The position numbers were made by a program, and so were the translations under genes. Shown in pieces: positions 36,574-45,466 of a stretch of 64,000 bases of DNA. Every line of letters begins with the position of its first letter. The first letter of the stretch is position 1. Source of the DNA: Fidelibacterota bacterium. GTDB taxonomy: Bacteria; Fidelibacterota; Fidelibacteria; Fidelibacterales; Fidelibacteraceae. Under the pieces are notes generated by a model, which was given only the letters and a program-made list of their open reading frames with translations, did not search any database and was not told the DNA's origin. The stretch lies in NCBI GenBank assembly GCA_028716785.1, contig JAQUPD010000003.1, positions 59,146 through 123,145 of the forward strand, read 5' to 3'.

Positions 36574-37529
36574 ACATTTATTGGAAATATAAAGTCCCCA
36601 CGCTTAAAAAGCCCCGGAGTATTGAAATTCAAGCTTCCCTCAGAAATGGATTTGTTCAAAATATTTCATTTAATGAGGAGGAATACCATCCTGAAATAAT
36701 TCATAAAAAAGAACTTTTATCACTATCTCAAGACTATCCCTTTTTGCTCTTTAATTTTTTAAATAAGCTGATTCTTAAAGATGAATCCCCCTCGGAAAGC
36801 ATGCTGTCAACGGATAGTCCTTATTTTATCTTAAAAATCCTTGAGGATTATTTTACAACCCTTGAAATCATGAAACAGATAAAATACATCGCTCAGTATT
36901 TCAATGATAAAGCCCTATACCAAACAATAACCCTTTTTTTTCAGGAGAATACTTTTAATGAAATAATTTTAAAACGTCTTATTGAATACTTTTTAAATCC
37001 GAATTCTCTATCTCTTAAAAAAGATATTCTTACCATAAAGGATATTTTTTTTCTCTATGATTTAATTATAGGGTATGAAAGAGAAAAGGAGAAGGAGGGA
37101 AGAGGATATTTAACAATGAATAATGCGCTTTTTAACCATTTTTATAAAAAAATCACGATTTTGGCATGCAACTTTTATGAATTAACCTTCGATTCAAATC
37201 CCTTTTTTGATAAAATTTCTGTTCCCCTTTATAGAAAAAAATTACTTCAAGATTTAAAAAAGTCCCTTCAAACAATGCGTAATGATCTTGAAATTTTATC
37301 TGGTAAAGAGGACAAAGAACTGTGGAATTATTCAAAACATATCTCAACAGATATCACAGATTTTCAATATGGAAAAATTATTTTTGAGAAAAATCATTGT
37401 TATACAGTAAATTATTTATATGGAAATTATATTGAAAAGCCCGACATTTTTTATAGCTTACACCATAAAGCTCTTGAATTTTTCTTTCTACTTTTGAATT
37501 TTACAGAAATAAGGAAAGAATATTCGTGA
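36570..37529 (+). CDS. soluble protein in complex I-like operon, possibly a degenerate NuoD-type subunit
   Basis: A 319-residue, mostly soluble protein, and the only non-membrane product of the unit. Near its C-terminus 'PLYRKKLLQDLKKSL' and 'YLYGNYIEKPDIFYSLHHK' have the order and spacing of two NuoD blocks (D-x-Y-x-R ... E-x-x-x-S, and G-x-x-x-P-Y-R-x-x-x-R). An early 'GFVQNISF' could be its first strand block. Invariant residues and any cofactor ligands are missing. It is about 70 residues shorter than NuoD. A G/A-rich patch (about 37077-37104) encodes a charged 'EREKEKEGRG' insert. It overlaps its neighbours by ATGA-type junctions. The gene is real; the family is a weak inference. Confidence 0.4.
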   Translation: MNIYWKYKVPTLKKPRSIEIQASLRNGFVQNISFNEEEYHPEIIHKKELLSLSQDYPFLLFNFLNKLILKDESPSESMLSTDSPYFILKILEDYFTTLEIMKQIKYIAQYFNDKALYQTITLFFQENTFNEIILKRLIEYFLNPNSLSLKKDILTIKDIFFLYDLIIGYEREKEKEGRGYLTMNNALFNHFYKKITILACNFYELTFDSNPFFDKISVPLYRKKLLQDLKKSLQTMRNDLEILSGKEDKELWNYSKHISTDITDFQYGKIIFEKNHCYTVNYLYGNYIEKPDIFYSLHHKALEFFFLLLNFTEIRKEYS

Positions 37530-38452
37530 ATCTACCAGCTTTTATTGAAACCTTACCGGTTCACAACATTTTTAAAATTTTATGTACCATCCTTATTTTA
37601 AGTGTGTCACTTCTTGTTCTTTATTTTTTGATTATTGTGTATCGGAAATTTTTAACAAAAAGTCAGCAGAATGGAAAGCCGGATCGATTTTCTTTTTACG
37701 TTACTTCTTTTTTTACCGATTCCCTTTTTATCAGTGAAAAGGGTAGAAGTAGCACCATTTTAAAGTTACAGCTTCCCATAACACTCCTTTTTCTTCTCTA
37801 TCTCCTCTATTTCCCCCTGGTGTCTATACACACTTTTAGCTTCTTTGCGCTCTATAGTGCTAGTGTTATCTTTCTTTTTTTTATGCTTTTTTTATCTCAA
37901 CAAGAATCTGTTTTCCACTATTTTTTTATGAAACGCTTGCAAATGCTTCTTGAATACTTTTTTCTTATTTTGTTTCTTATTTTAATCCTATCAACAATCG
38001 ATGCAATAACTTTTGAAACCTCTTTTTTTACAGTAATTGCTGAAATTGTGAGAGTCTTACTTGTTTTGATACTCTTTATTTCTCTTTGGATTTTTCGACA
38101 TACCCTTTCATTGGATATGTATTGTATTTATCAACCCTGGTCAGCAACTCTTTCAGATACGGGGAAAAAATATCTCTGTGTCATCGATCAAACAACCGGT
38201 ATATTTCTTCTTGGTCTTTTTCTTAATATTAGTATTCGACGCCCTTCACCCGTAATGACTTTTTTAAATGAAATCAACAATTCCTTTCTTTTATTGTTAA
38301 TCGCTATTGTGGTTATCCTTTTTCTTGATCTTTTTCAACGACGAGTCATGAGCTGTTACTCCTGGCCAAATGGAAGCTATTTAAGGAAACTTAATAATTT
38401 TATCTTTTTACCTTTTCTTGTTATCGTATCAATAGGAATTGTCTTACTATGA
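37526..38452 (+). CDS. membrane protein, divergent complex I subunit H-like
   Basis: A 308-residue protein with about eight helices, close to NuoH in length. Pattern matches in order: helix 1 ending in 'YRKFLTK'; 'RFSFYVTSFFTDSLFISEKG' where NuoH has its GLLQPxADxxKLLxKE block (D65 and E71 kept); 'KRLQMLLEYFFLILFL' where NuoH has LRxxAQxISYE (E143 kept); and 'QRRVMSCYSWPNGSYLRKL' where NuoH has its final RATLPRxRYDQLM block. The quinone-loop Glu cluster between helices 5 and 6 is not recognisable. Start is GTG with AAGGAAAG upstream, overlapping the previous stop. This is the strongest subunit match of the set. Confidence 0.58.
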   Translation: MNLPAFIETLPVHNIFKILCTILILSVSLLVLYFLIIVYRKFLTKSQQNGKPDRFSFYVTSFFTDSLFISEKGRSSTILKLQLPITLLFLLYLLYFPLVSIHTFSFFALYSASVIFLFFMLFLSQQESVFHYFFMKRLQMLLEYFFLILFLILILSTIDAITFETSFFTVIAEIVRVLLVLILFISLWIFRHTLSLDMYCIYQPWSATLSDTGKKYLCVIDQTTGIFLLGLFLNISIRRPSPVMTFLNEINNSFLLLLIAIVVILFLDLFQRRVMSCYSWPNGSYLRKLNNFIFLPFLVIVSIGIVLL

Positions 38453-38883
38453 ATTTTGAGCAGCATTTTTTCCCTTATTTTATGATACTTCTTACACTTC
38501 TTGTAGGAGGAGGCGTTTTTTATTGTCGCTTAATAATAAGGAAAATCTTTCTTGTATCTCTCCTTGTTCTTTTTCTTTTTTTACCCCTTGCAGTATCTCA
38601 TGGCCCTGTTTGTTTTTTGTTTTTGTATCCTTTCCTTTTATTAATGGCTTCCTTTGTCTTTCCAAAGAATATTAAACTAATTCAATGGCCAGATAAGGTA
38701 TATCCGGTAATTCTTTTTATTTTATATGTTGGAATCTTTCTCACGATTGGCTTTTTTGTGATGGTCTATTCTGAGGTATTTGTATTCCATGAAATGCTTA
38801 CCCCTGTTTTTTCTGTTTTACTCTTGATTATGTTCGTCCTAGCAATTCATAGTTTTCTTCATAAGAGGAGAAATAACGAATGA
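38449..38883 (+). CDS. unidentified 144-residue membrane protein
   Basis: Four or five hydrophobic helices with almost no loops, ending in a basic tail ('FLHKRRNNE'). I recognise no family. It lies where complex I operons carry nuoI (after H, before J), but NuoI is a ferredoxin-like protein with eight Cys and this one has none of those motifs. Both ends overlap neighbours by ATGA. Confidence 0.5.
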   Translation: MNFEQHFFPYFMILLTLLVGGGVFYCRLIIRKIFLVSLLVLFLFLPLAVSHGPVCFLFLYPFLLLMASFVFPKNIKLIQWPDKVYPVILFILYVGIFLTIGFFVMVYSEVFVFHEMLTPVFSVLLLIMFVLAIHSFLHKRRNNE

Positions 38884-39122
38884 CATCAACTCTTTTTATA
38901 ACTTTTCTATCTTTTAGTTTACTCGTTATTTTTTCAGGAATTTTGATTTTCTTTACGAAAGATAAAATTCTTCAAGGACTTGGATTTGTGGTTGGATCAG
39001 CCGTTTTTGTTGTTCTGTTTGCGACCTTTACAACACTGAATATTGCTTTCGTTGCCATGATTATTTTGATTTTAACGTATGTTTTCTCTATGAAAAGGGA
39101 TTATCATGATTCTAACAACTAA
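38880..39122 (+). CDS. small membrane protein, complex I subunit J/K-like
   Basis: Eighty residues and three helices. 'GILIFFTKDKILQGLGFVV' and 'TTLNIAFVAMIILILTYVFS' match the first three helices of NuoJ (short basic loop, small-residue helix 2, then the hydrophobic helix carrying VYAGAI in NuoJ). The rest of NuoJ is missing, so it could also be read as NuoK. It overlaps the next frame by 17 bases. Confidence 0.45.
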   Translation: MTSTLFITFLSFSLLVIFSGILIFFTKDKILQGLGFVVGSAVFVVLFATFTTLNIAFVAMIILILTYVFSMKRDYHDSNN

Positions 39123-39702
39123 TCTCTTTTCAGCATTACTTTTTTGCGTAACGGCGTTTTACGTGCTCTATGTGCTTATTCCCTCATTTCGCCGCCGTAC
39201 AATTTATCTCCCCCTCCTTACTCTGATGGTTTTATTAATTCTCTTTCTCTTTCTCTTCCTTTCTAATCTTTCGTCAAATCCTGTGTTATCTTATACAATT
39301 TTTGATGTAGAAAGTGTCATGTTTGTTCTCACGTTAAACCGGTTGATTATGTTTACAGTCTTCTTTATAATTTTACTTTTTTTAGGAATCTATAAACGAA
39401 AAGAAAAAAAGGATCATTGGTATTTTTCTGGACTTTTTATAAGTCTTTTTTTCTTTTCAGGGAATCTTTTGACCCTTCTTTTAGGCGTGATCCTTTTGGT
39501 ATTACTTATCTTTATGCTCTATCCCTGGAAATCTAATAAGTTTCTTGATACCCTCCAAAAGCTCCACAAAAGCAGGTCTCTTTCTCTACATCAGACCGTT
39601 ATACCATGTATTCATGAATACAGCGATAAAAAAATAACAATTTTACAAACGCTCTTTATCACCATAAGTTTTATCATAATAATGATTGATGTGTTAAGAT
39701 AA
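39106..39702 (+). CDS. membrane protein, truncated antiporter (L/M/N)-like subunit
   Basis: A 198-residue protein with about five helices. The stretch from about residue 68 ('DVESVMFVLTLNRLIMFTVF') through 'HWYFSGLFISLFFFSGNLLT' to 'LLLGVILLVLLIFMLYPW' resembles the first five helices of NuoL/M/N, with 'GNLLTLLLGVILL' at the position of the DLLTLFxxxELL helix. The pumping Glu of that helix is replaced by a hydrophobic residue and the rest of the antiporter fold is absent. The next ATG overlaps its stop by one base. Confidence 0.42.
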   Translation: MILTTNLFSALLFCVTAFYVLYVLIPSFRRRTIYLPLLTLMVLLILFLFLFLSNLSSNPVLSYTIFDVESVMFVLTLNRLIMFTVFFIILLFLGIYKRKEKKDHWYFSGLFISLFFFSGNLLTLLLGVILLVLLIFMLYPWKSNKFLDTLQKLHKSRSLSLHQTVIPCIHEYSDKKITILQTLFITISFIIIMIDVLR

Positions 39703-40982
39703 TGGACGTTTTTTTTAAATATATATTCTTGTTTCTTTTTGTCCCAGCCTTTTTTGTCGATGTGCTGCCTAAAGGTTTTTATTGTATTCAAGAAAAATAT
39801 CCTCATTTTTTACTGTTTCAGGGAACCTTTTTGTCAGCACTATTAATCCTTGCTTTTCAAAATACCTTTCCCCTACAAACATCACTTTCTTTTTTTAACG
39901 CTTTTTCACTGGTTTTCCAGTTTGATTATTTTAATGCATATTTTCTTTTATGCTTTTCGTTTACCTTTTTTATTTTGTTCTTAATCCGAAAAAAAACCTC
40001 AAAACGACTCTTTCTATGGCAACTTCTTGCCCTTTATAGTCTATTCCTTGCCGGGAATGTAGCAACAGTGTTTTTTGCAGCATTTATTTACTTTATTGCC
40101 TTTTTCTTAATTGAGAAGAAAACGTTGAACGTGATGAGATATTTGCCTTTATTTTTTATACTTATTGCCTATTTTCTTTTTATTGCACTCCAAAATCATG
40201 CTTCTTTATCTATACCAATTTGTGAAATATCTACAATTATTCCAGCGTCAGGAAGTGTCCTTTATATCATTTTATCCGCTTTTTTTATCCCTCTTTTAAT
40301 TCATTTTCTGGAATTTTTGGATGAGAAAATTCCTAATGAGGAGGGCATTCTTGAAATCATCCTATCAAGTTTTGCTTTTCTCTTTGTGAGTTATCGGTTA
40401 ACAGGAACTATGCTGAATCCTCCTCTTGCGTTGATCATTTCATTTATTGTGATTGCATCTATTTTATGTATCATGGCTATTTTCCTTTTTATAAAATTCC
40501 CTTCGCAAAAATCTTTTATCCCGTTTATGATTCTCTTTATGATAAGCCTGTCTATGATTTTTATGAACCTTAGAGGCTTTCCTGTAAATCCATCAATTTT
40601 ACGTCTTCAAAAAGACATGGTTATTGTATTTCCCTTATATGTGTTATTGATTATTCTTTTTCAGGATGTTTTTTACACCATAAAAGACACGTTCACCCGC
40701 TCAGTTTCCTTTGTTCTTTTTATAGCTGGCCTTTTTTTGAATCCCTTTTCAACAATCGGAAAGAGTTTTTCTTATATTTTCTTAACGTTTAAGATGAATA
40801 CGTTGATAGGATTCCTTGTCTTTTTCGTCTTTGTCAGTTTTTTTCTTCTTGCGGCTTCGTTTTTACTCCAGACTGAAAGAAAGGAGGAAAGGTGGGAGGG
40901 AGGTCCCTTACAATTTTCCCATCTTTTTTTTCTGATATCCCTTGTGTTTGTTATTCTTTTTGAAATAGGAATGAGTCGATGA
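39702..40982 (+). CDS. membrane protein, divergent complex I subunit M-like
   Basis: A 426-residue protein with about eleven or twelve helices. 'FDYFNAYFLLCFSFTFFILF' (about 73-92), 'WQLLALYSLFLAGNVATVFF' and 'FIYFIAFFLIEKK' follow the antiporter pattern of NuoM helices 3-5, and 'FIPLLIHFLEFLDEK' lies where NuoM has its KxPxxPFHxWLPDAH loop. The key helix-5 Glu and helix-7 Lys seem to be replaced by hydrophobic residues. A purine-rich patch encodes the 'ERKEERWEGG' insert near the C-terminus. It overlaps both neighbours. Confidence 0.5.
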   Translation: MDVFFKYIFLFLFVPAFFVDVLPKGFYCIQEKYPHFLLFQGTFLSALLILAFQNTFPLQTSLSFFNAFSLVFQFDYFNAYFLLCFSFTFFILFLIRKKTSKRLFLWQLLALYSLFLAGNVATVFFAAFIYFIAFFLIEKKTLNVMRYLPLFFILIAYFLFIALQNHASLSIPICEISTIIPASGSVLYIILSAFFIPLLIHFLEFLDEKIPNEEGILEIILSSFAFLFVSYRLTGTMLNPPLALIISFIVIASILCIMAIFLFIKFPSQKSFIPFMILFMISLSMIFMNLRGFPVNPSILRLQKDMVIVFPLYVLLIILFQDVFYTIKDTFTRSVSFVLFIAGLFLNPFSTIGKSFSYIFLTFKMNTLIGFLVFFVFVSFFLLAASFLLQTERKEERWEGGPLQFSHLFFLISLVFVILFEIGMSR

Positions 40983-42190
40983 TACATCTCACGATATCAC
41001 ATATTTATGGACTTGTTCTCTGTTTATCATTATTGGAAATTATTTATTTATTTTCAGGGGGAAAAACACCCGTGGGAAAAAGTGCAGGATTATGTGTTTG
41101 GGCAGGACTTCTCTATGCCTCTTTTATTAGTTTTGTCTCATTTCATCAATTGCCTCCTGAGTTCGCCTTTAATCATCAATCAGGAGTTTTATCCGCTTTT
41201 TCGGCTATCCTCATGCTTCCACCCATTCTTCATGCCCATCGATACAAAATACAACCCTTATATCCCGCCTTTGGCCTTTTTCCCTTTTTTCTCTTTTTCC
41301 TCAGCACTTTTCATGTGCCTTTACTCTGGTTTCTATCCTTTGAAACCCTTTCTTTCTTATTATTCTTATCCTGTGGAAATTTTCAATCCACTACTTTTTC
41401 GATTCGTTATGCTCTTTCATCTTTCCTTCTTTTTCTCTCAATGCTTCTCTTAACAACACCCCTTGAGATGGCAGCCATTCATGAGTATGCTTCTTTTTTC
41501 TTGTTTGTAGGCTTTATGCTTCGCCTTTATATGCCAAAAAAAGAATACCTTAAAACAAAAGATGCATTATTTTATCTTTTTTTCCAAGCAGCTATTATCC
41601 TTATCCTGATAATACAATTTAATCCCCTGTTGACGATGTTTTCAGTTAAACTTCTAGGATTAATTCTTCTTGTAATAACAATTATAATTCTTATTGTGCA
41701 AATTGTGCAAACACCTCAAAAAGCATTGCCAGAAATTTATGTGGCGATAGGTATGAATGGTATCTTTTTACCACTTCTTTTTCTTTCCATGACAGATTCA
41801 ACCCATCAGTATAGCATGTATCTCTTTCTGGTTCTACCATTTCTCTCCTTATTTTTGTTAAAGGAAAAATGGACAGCCACAAAATATCAGCGGGGTGTTC
41901 TTGTCATGCTTATGACACTTTATGGTTTCCCCTTTACGGCAGGAAGTATTATCTGGATACATTTTTTAAAACAATTTACTGTTGAAACCCCCTTGAAAAT
42001 AATCATGATATTAGTGGGAATCTTAACGTTCTTTTTTTGGCTCTATCTTTATCATAAAATAGAGGAAGGGGCAAGCCTTAATGATAAAGATGATAAAAAT
42101 CATAGTGACTTATTGTTGCTTGGAATTTTGCTCTATAACGTAATTTTATGGAGCCTTTGGGTGAAATTTCCTTATTTTTTTGGATTTTAA
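40979..42190 (+). CDS. membrane protein, divergent complex I subunit N-like
   Basis: A 403-residue protein with about eleven helices. 'PLLWFLSFETLSFLLFLS' (E122) corresponds to the NuoN helix with the conserved Glu. 'FVGFMLRLYMPKKEYLKTKD' corresponds to the GxxFKxxxxPFHxW region with Arg182 in place of Lys. 'TLYGFPFTAGSIIWIHFLK' matches the GxPPTAGFxGKFxxF block of NuoN. Of the antiporter-like proteins here it keeps the most family residues. It overlaps the M-like gene by ATGA and is the last gene of the unit; leuS follows after 71 bases with its own binding site. Confidence 0.55.
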   Translation: MIHLTISHIYGLVLCLSLLEIIYLFSGGKTPVGKSAGLCVWAGLLYASFISFVSFHQLPPEFAFNHQSGVLSAFSAILMLPPILHAHRYKIQPLYPAFGLFPFFLFFLSTFHVPLLWFLSFETLSFLLFLSCGNFQSTTFSIRYALSSFLLFLSMLLLTTPLEMAAIHEYASFFLFVGFMLRLYMPKKEYLKTKDALFYLFFQAAIILILIIQFNPLLTMFSVKLLGLILLVITIIILIVQIVQTPQKALPEIYVAIGMNGIFLPLLFLSMTDSTHQYSMYLFLVLPFLSLFLLKEKWTATKYQRGVLVMLMTLYGFPFTAGSIIWIHFLKQFTVETPLKIIMILVGILTFFFWLYLYHKIEEGASLNDKDDKNHSDLLLLGILLYNVILWSLWVKFPYFFGF

Positions 42191-42261
42191 ATCAATTTTC
42201 AATTAATAATCATAAGCTATTCCTTTAAATTTGCACACAAATGAAACGAAGAGGATAATTA

Positions 42262-44685
42262 ATGGCAAAATCTTATCCATTTGGAAAAATCGAAAAAAAG
42301 TGGCAAGAAATCTGGGAAAAAAATAAAACCTTTAAAACAATAGACGATTTTAATACGGTAAAATTTTATGTCTTGGATATGTTTCCTTATCCATCAGGAC
42401 AGGGACTTCATGTAGGTCATCCTGAGGGATATACGGCAAGCGATATTATTGCACGCTATAAACGGATGAAAGGATATAATGTGCTTCATCCTATTGGGTT
42501 TGATGCATTTGGCTTACCAGCAGAAACCTATGCTCTTCAAACAGGCACTCATCCACGAATTACAACCGAGAAAAATATTGCTACGTTTACACGACAGTTA
42601 AAGCAGTTTGGCTTTTCGTATGATTGGGATCGGATGATTAATACAACAGATCCCAACTATTATAAATGGACTCAGTGGATTTTTATTCAACTTTTCAAAC
42701 ATGACCTCGTGTATGAAACTGAAGCACCTGTTTGGTGGTGTGAAGAATTAAAATCTGTCCTTGCTAATGAAGAAGTTGTTGATGGAAAAAGCGAGCGTGG
42801 CGGATACCCGGTCAGACGTATTATGCTAAAACAGTGGATGTTAAAAATTACCGCATACGCAGATCGTCTTCTGGAAGACTTAGATAAATTGGATTGGCCT
42901 GAACCCATTAAAGAAATGCAACGAAATTGGATAGGTAAAAGTGAGGGTGCTGAAGTCTATTTTTTCCTTGTCGGTCATGATGAGACAATAACTGTCTTTA
43001 CAACACGTCCCGATACTCTTTTTGGCGCTACTTATATGGTGTTAGCCCCTGAACATCCCCTTGTTAATAAAATTACATCACCGGAATATATAGAAGCCGT
43101 GAGGGCTTATCAGGAAGAAGCAGCACGAAAAAGTGATTTGGATCGGACTGAATTGGCAAAAGAAAAAACAGGTGTTTTTACAGGTACTTATGCAATAAAT
43201 CCTGTTAATCAAGAAAAAATACCGATCTGGATTGCTGATTATGTTCTTATTAGCTATGGCACAGGTGCTATTATGGCAGTTCCCGCCCATGATCAGCGAG
43301 ATTGGGAGTTTGCCAAAATGTTTCATTTAAAAATTGTACCCGTTTTAAAGGGAGGTGATATAGAAAAAGAGGCTTTTGTGGAAGATGGTATCCACATTAA
43401 CTCTGAGTTTATCAATGGTATGGACAAACAAGATGCTATTGAAACCATGATTCATTGGCTTGAAGAAAAGGGAGTAGGGAAGAGGGCTGTGAATTATAAA
43501 CTCAGAGATTGGCTTTTTTCTCGTCAACGATATTGGGGAGAACCTATTCCGCTTTATAAAGATGAAGAGGGGAATGTCTATGCAATGGACGAAGAAGACC
43601 TTCCCTTAGAGCTCCCTGATGTTGAAAAATATGAACCTTCTGGTGATGGACTATCTCCTCTGGCAGCAATCAAAGATTGGGTTGAATTTATTGGAAAAGA
43701 TGGAAAAAAATATACCCGGGAAACCCACACAATGCCTCAGTGGGCTGGATCCAATTGGTATTATTTACGCTATATCGATCCCCACAATGATGAGAAATTG
43801 GTTGATCCAGAAAAAGAAAAGTATTGGATGCCTGTGGATTTTTATATTGGTGGAGCAGAACACGCTGTTCTTCACCTTCTTTATGCACGATTTTGGCACA
43901 AATTTTTATATGACATCGGAGTTGTTTCTACAGATGAACCATTCCAAAAGCTTATGAACCAAGGACTTATTCTTGGTGAAGATGGTGAAAAAATGAGTAA
44001 ATCCCGTGGAAATGTTGTAAATCCCGATGATATCATACGCCAATATGGAGCGGATACTCTCCGCGTTTATGAGATGTTTATGGGACCAATTGAACGTCTA
44101 AAACCTTGGTCTACTCAAGGATTGGCTGGCATCCATCGCTTTTTGAACAGAATTTGGCGTTTATTTGTACAGGAAAATGGACAAGTAAATCCTATTATTT
44201 CTCACAAAAAGAGCTCTGAAAATTTTGTAAAAGTCTATCACCAAACAGTCAAAATACTTACGGAGTATATTGAAGAGTGCCGATTTAATACCGCCATTTC
44301 CCAATTAATGGTCTTTATTAATGAAGCTTATAAAGAAAAAACTTTGAATCATGAGCTGATGAGCGGATTTGTCCAACTTTTATCACCTTTTGCGCCTCAT
44401 TTATCTGAAGAATTGTGGGAAAAACTTGGAAATACAGAAGCACTCACTTATAAACCATGGCCAAGGTATGATAAAAAATATCTTGTTGAAGTTGAAATCG
44501 AGTACCCTGTCCAAATTAATGGTAAGATTCGAACTATCATTACAGTTCCTAAAAATACCTCCATTGAAGAGGTAAAGACCAAAGTTTTTGAAAATGAAAA
44601 AGTTAAAAAATATATTGAAAGTAAAAAGATTGCTAAAATAATTATCGTTCCAGAGAAGATTGTAACTCTTGTTGTTAAAGAATAA
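42262..44685 (+). CDS. leuS: leucyl-tRNA synthetase
   Basis: An 807-residue class Ia synthetase. HIGH-type motif '[13 protein letters not shown]', editing-domain blocks ('[20 protein letters not shown]', '[19 protein letters not shown]'), '[17 protein letters not shown]', and the KMSKS loop '[17 protein letters not shown]'. The C-terminal anticodon-binding and LeuRS-tail domains are complete ('[15 protein letters not shown]'). GAGGAT precedes the ATG. Full length for a bacterial LeuRS. Confidence 0.98.
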   Translation: MAKSYPFGKIEKKWQEIWEKNKTFKTIDDFNTVKFYVLDMFPYPSGQGLHVGHPEGYTASDIIARYKRMKGYNVLHPIGFDAFGLPAETYALQTGTHPRITTEKNIATFTRQLKQFGFSYDWDRMINTTDPNYYKWTQWIFIQLFKHDLVYETEAPVWWCEELKSVLANEEVVDGKSERGGYPVRRIMLKQWMLKITAYADRLLEDLDKLDWPEPIKEMQRNWIGKSEGAEVYFFLVGHDETITVFTTRPDTLFGATYMVLAPEHPLVNKITSPEYIEAVRAYQEEAARKSDLDRTELAKEKTGVFTGTYAINPVNQEKIPIWIADYVLISYGTGAIMAVPAHDQRDWEFAKMFHLKIVPVLKGGDIEKEAFVEDGIHINSEFINGMDKQDAIETMIHWLEEKGVGKRAVNYKLRDWLFSRQRYWGEPIPLYKDEEGNVYAMDEEDLPLELPDVEKYEPSGDGLSPLAAIKDWVEFIGKDGKKYTRETHTMPQWAGSNWYYLRYIDPHNDEKLVDPEKEKYWMPVDFYIGGAEHAVLHLLYARFWHKFLYDIGVVSTDEPFQKLMNQGLILGEDGEKMSKSRGNVVNPDDIIRQYGADTLRVYEMFMGPIERLKPWSTQGLAGIHRFLNRIWRLFVQENGQVNPIISHKKSSENFVKVYHQTVKILTEYIEECRFNTAISQLMVFINEAYKEKTLNHELMSGFVQLLSPFAPHLSEELWEKLGNTEALTYKPWPRYDKKYLVEVEIEYPVQINGKIRTIITVPKNTSIEEVKTKVFENEKVKKYIESKKIAKIIIVPEKIVTLVVKE

Positions 44686-45466
44686 CGTATAATCTCGAAG
44701 ATAGAATGAAATGTTAAGTCCTGGTTCGTAATCGTTTTTAGGAAATATCTTTTATAAAATATAAAAGCACACAAAAAAGAATAATCGTGGGCATTTAAGA
44801 TGCTGCGGAGGAGAGGGATAAATTATCCTAAAACATATTTTTTGATTTGAAAAAGGAAAAAATATCATAGTTTACATAATATACATTATGCGCAGTTTTA
44901 TAAGGTCTTTTCGACACGTTCTTGTAGAAGTAATTATATGCACGACATTTTTAACGGTTTTGTAAGTTCACTCTCCCTTTTTAGTCTCTTCTTAAAGAGA
45001 ATGTTTTCCCCATCTAAAATGGACTATGAATGATATACACTGTAAACACCTAATAGATACGAGGATCATTTGAAAGATATAAACGTAAATCTTTTTCTTT
45101 TATTTCTACATCCTCATAAAAAAATGATGTGATCTCAAATATTGTACCTATCAAGATTTATATCGTATGCTTTTTAAGTGTATGATTTGTTAACACTTAA
45201 GAAATAGAATCATTTACCATGGAAAAATAGTTGTTTTTTATCATCCTTATTAATAATTGTAAAGAGAATATTTTCAATGCTATTTTCCCCTTTTGAAAAG
45301 AATGCTACACCTCTTAAAATCAAAATATGTGATTATTAGTCCTTTATTAAATCCTAGTAACATAATGATAAACAGTATATTAGAGACAACGAATAAAATG
45401 TACATGTTATGTTATATTCTATGTTATAGGTTATTCTACCTACTGTACATCATCGTAGTGTTATTA
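44686..45466. other. gene-poor AT-rich gap between convergent leuS and guaA
   Basis: This stretch of 781 bases is strongly AT-rich, with many stops in every frame. A plus-strand frame from 45293 runs into guaA antisense and is not believable. I found no protein-like remnant, tRNA, or clear terminator. Short poly-A and poly-T runs are common. Confidence 0.5.

Noticed and set aside
36289..42190. Mrp-type Na+/H+ antiporter as an explanation for the membrane unit
   Set aside because: Mrp operons have a large A subunit and no NuoA-like or NuoH-like members; the H-like protein here argues for complex I or group 4 hydrogenase ancestry.
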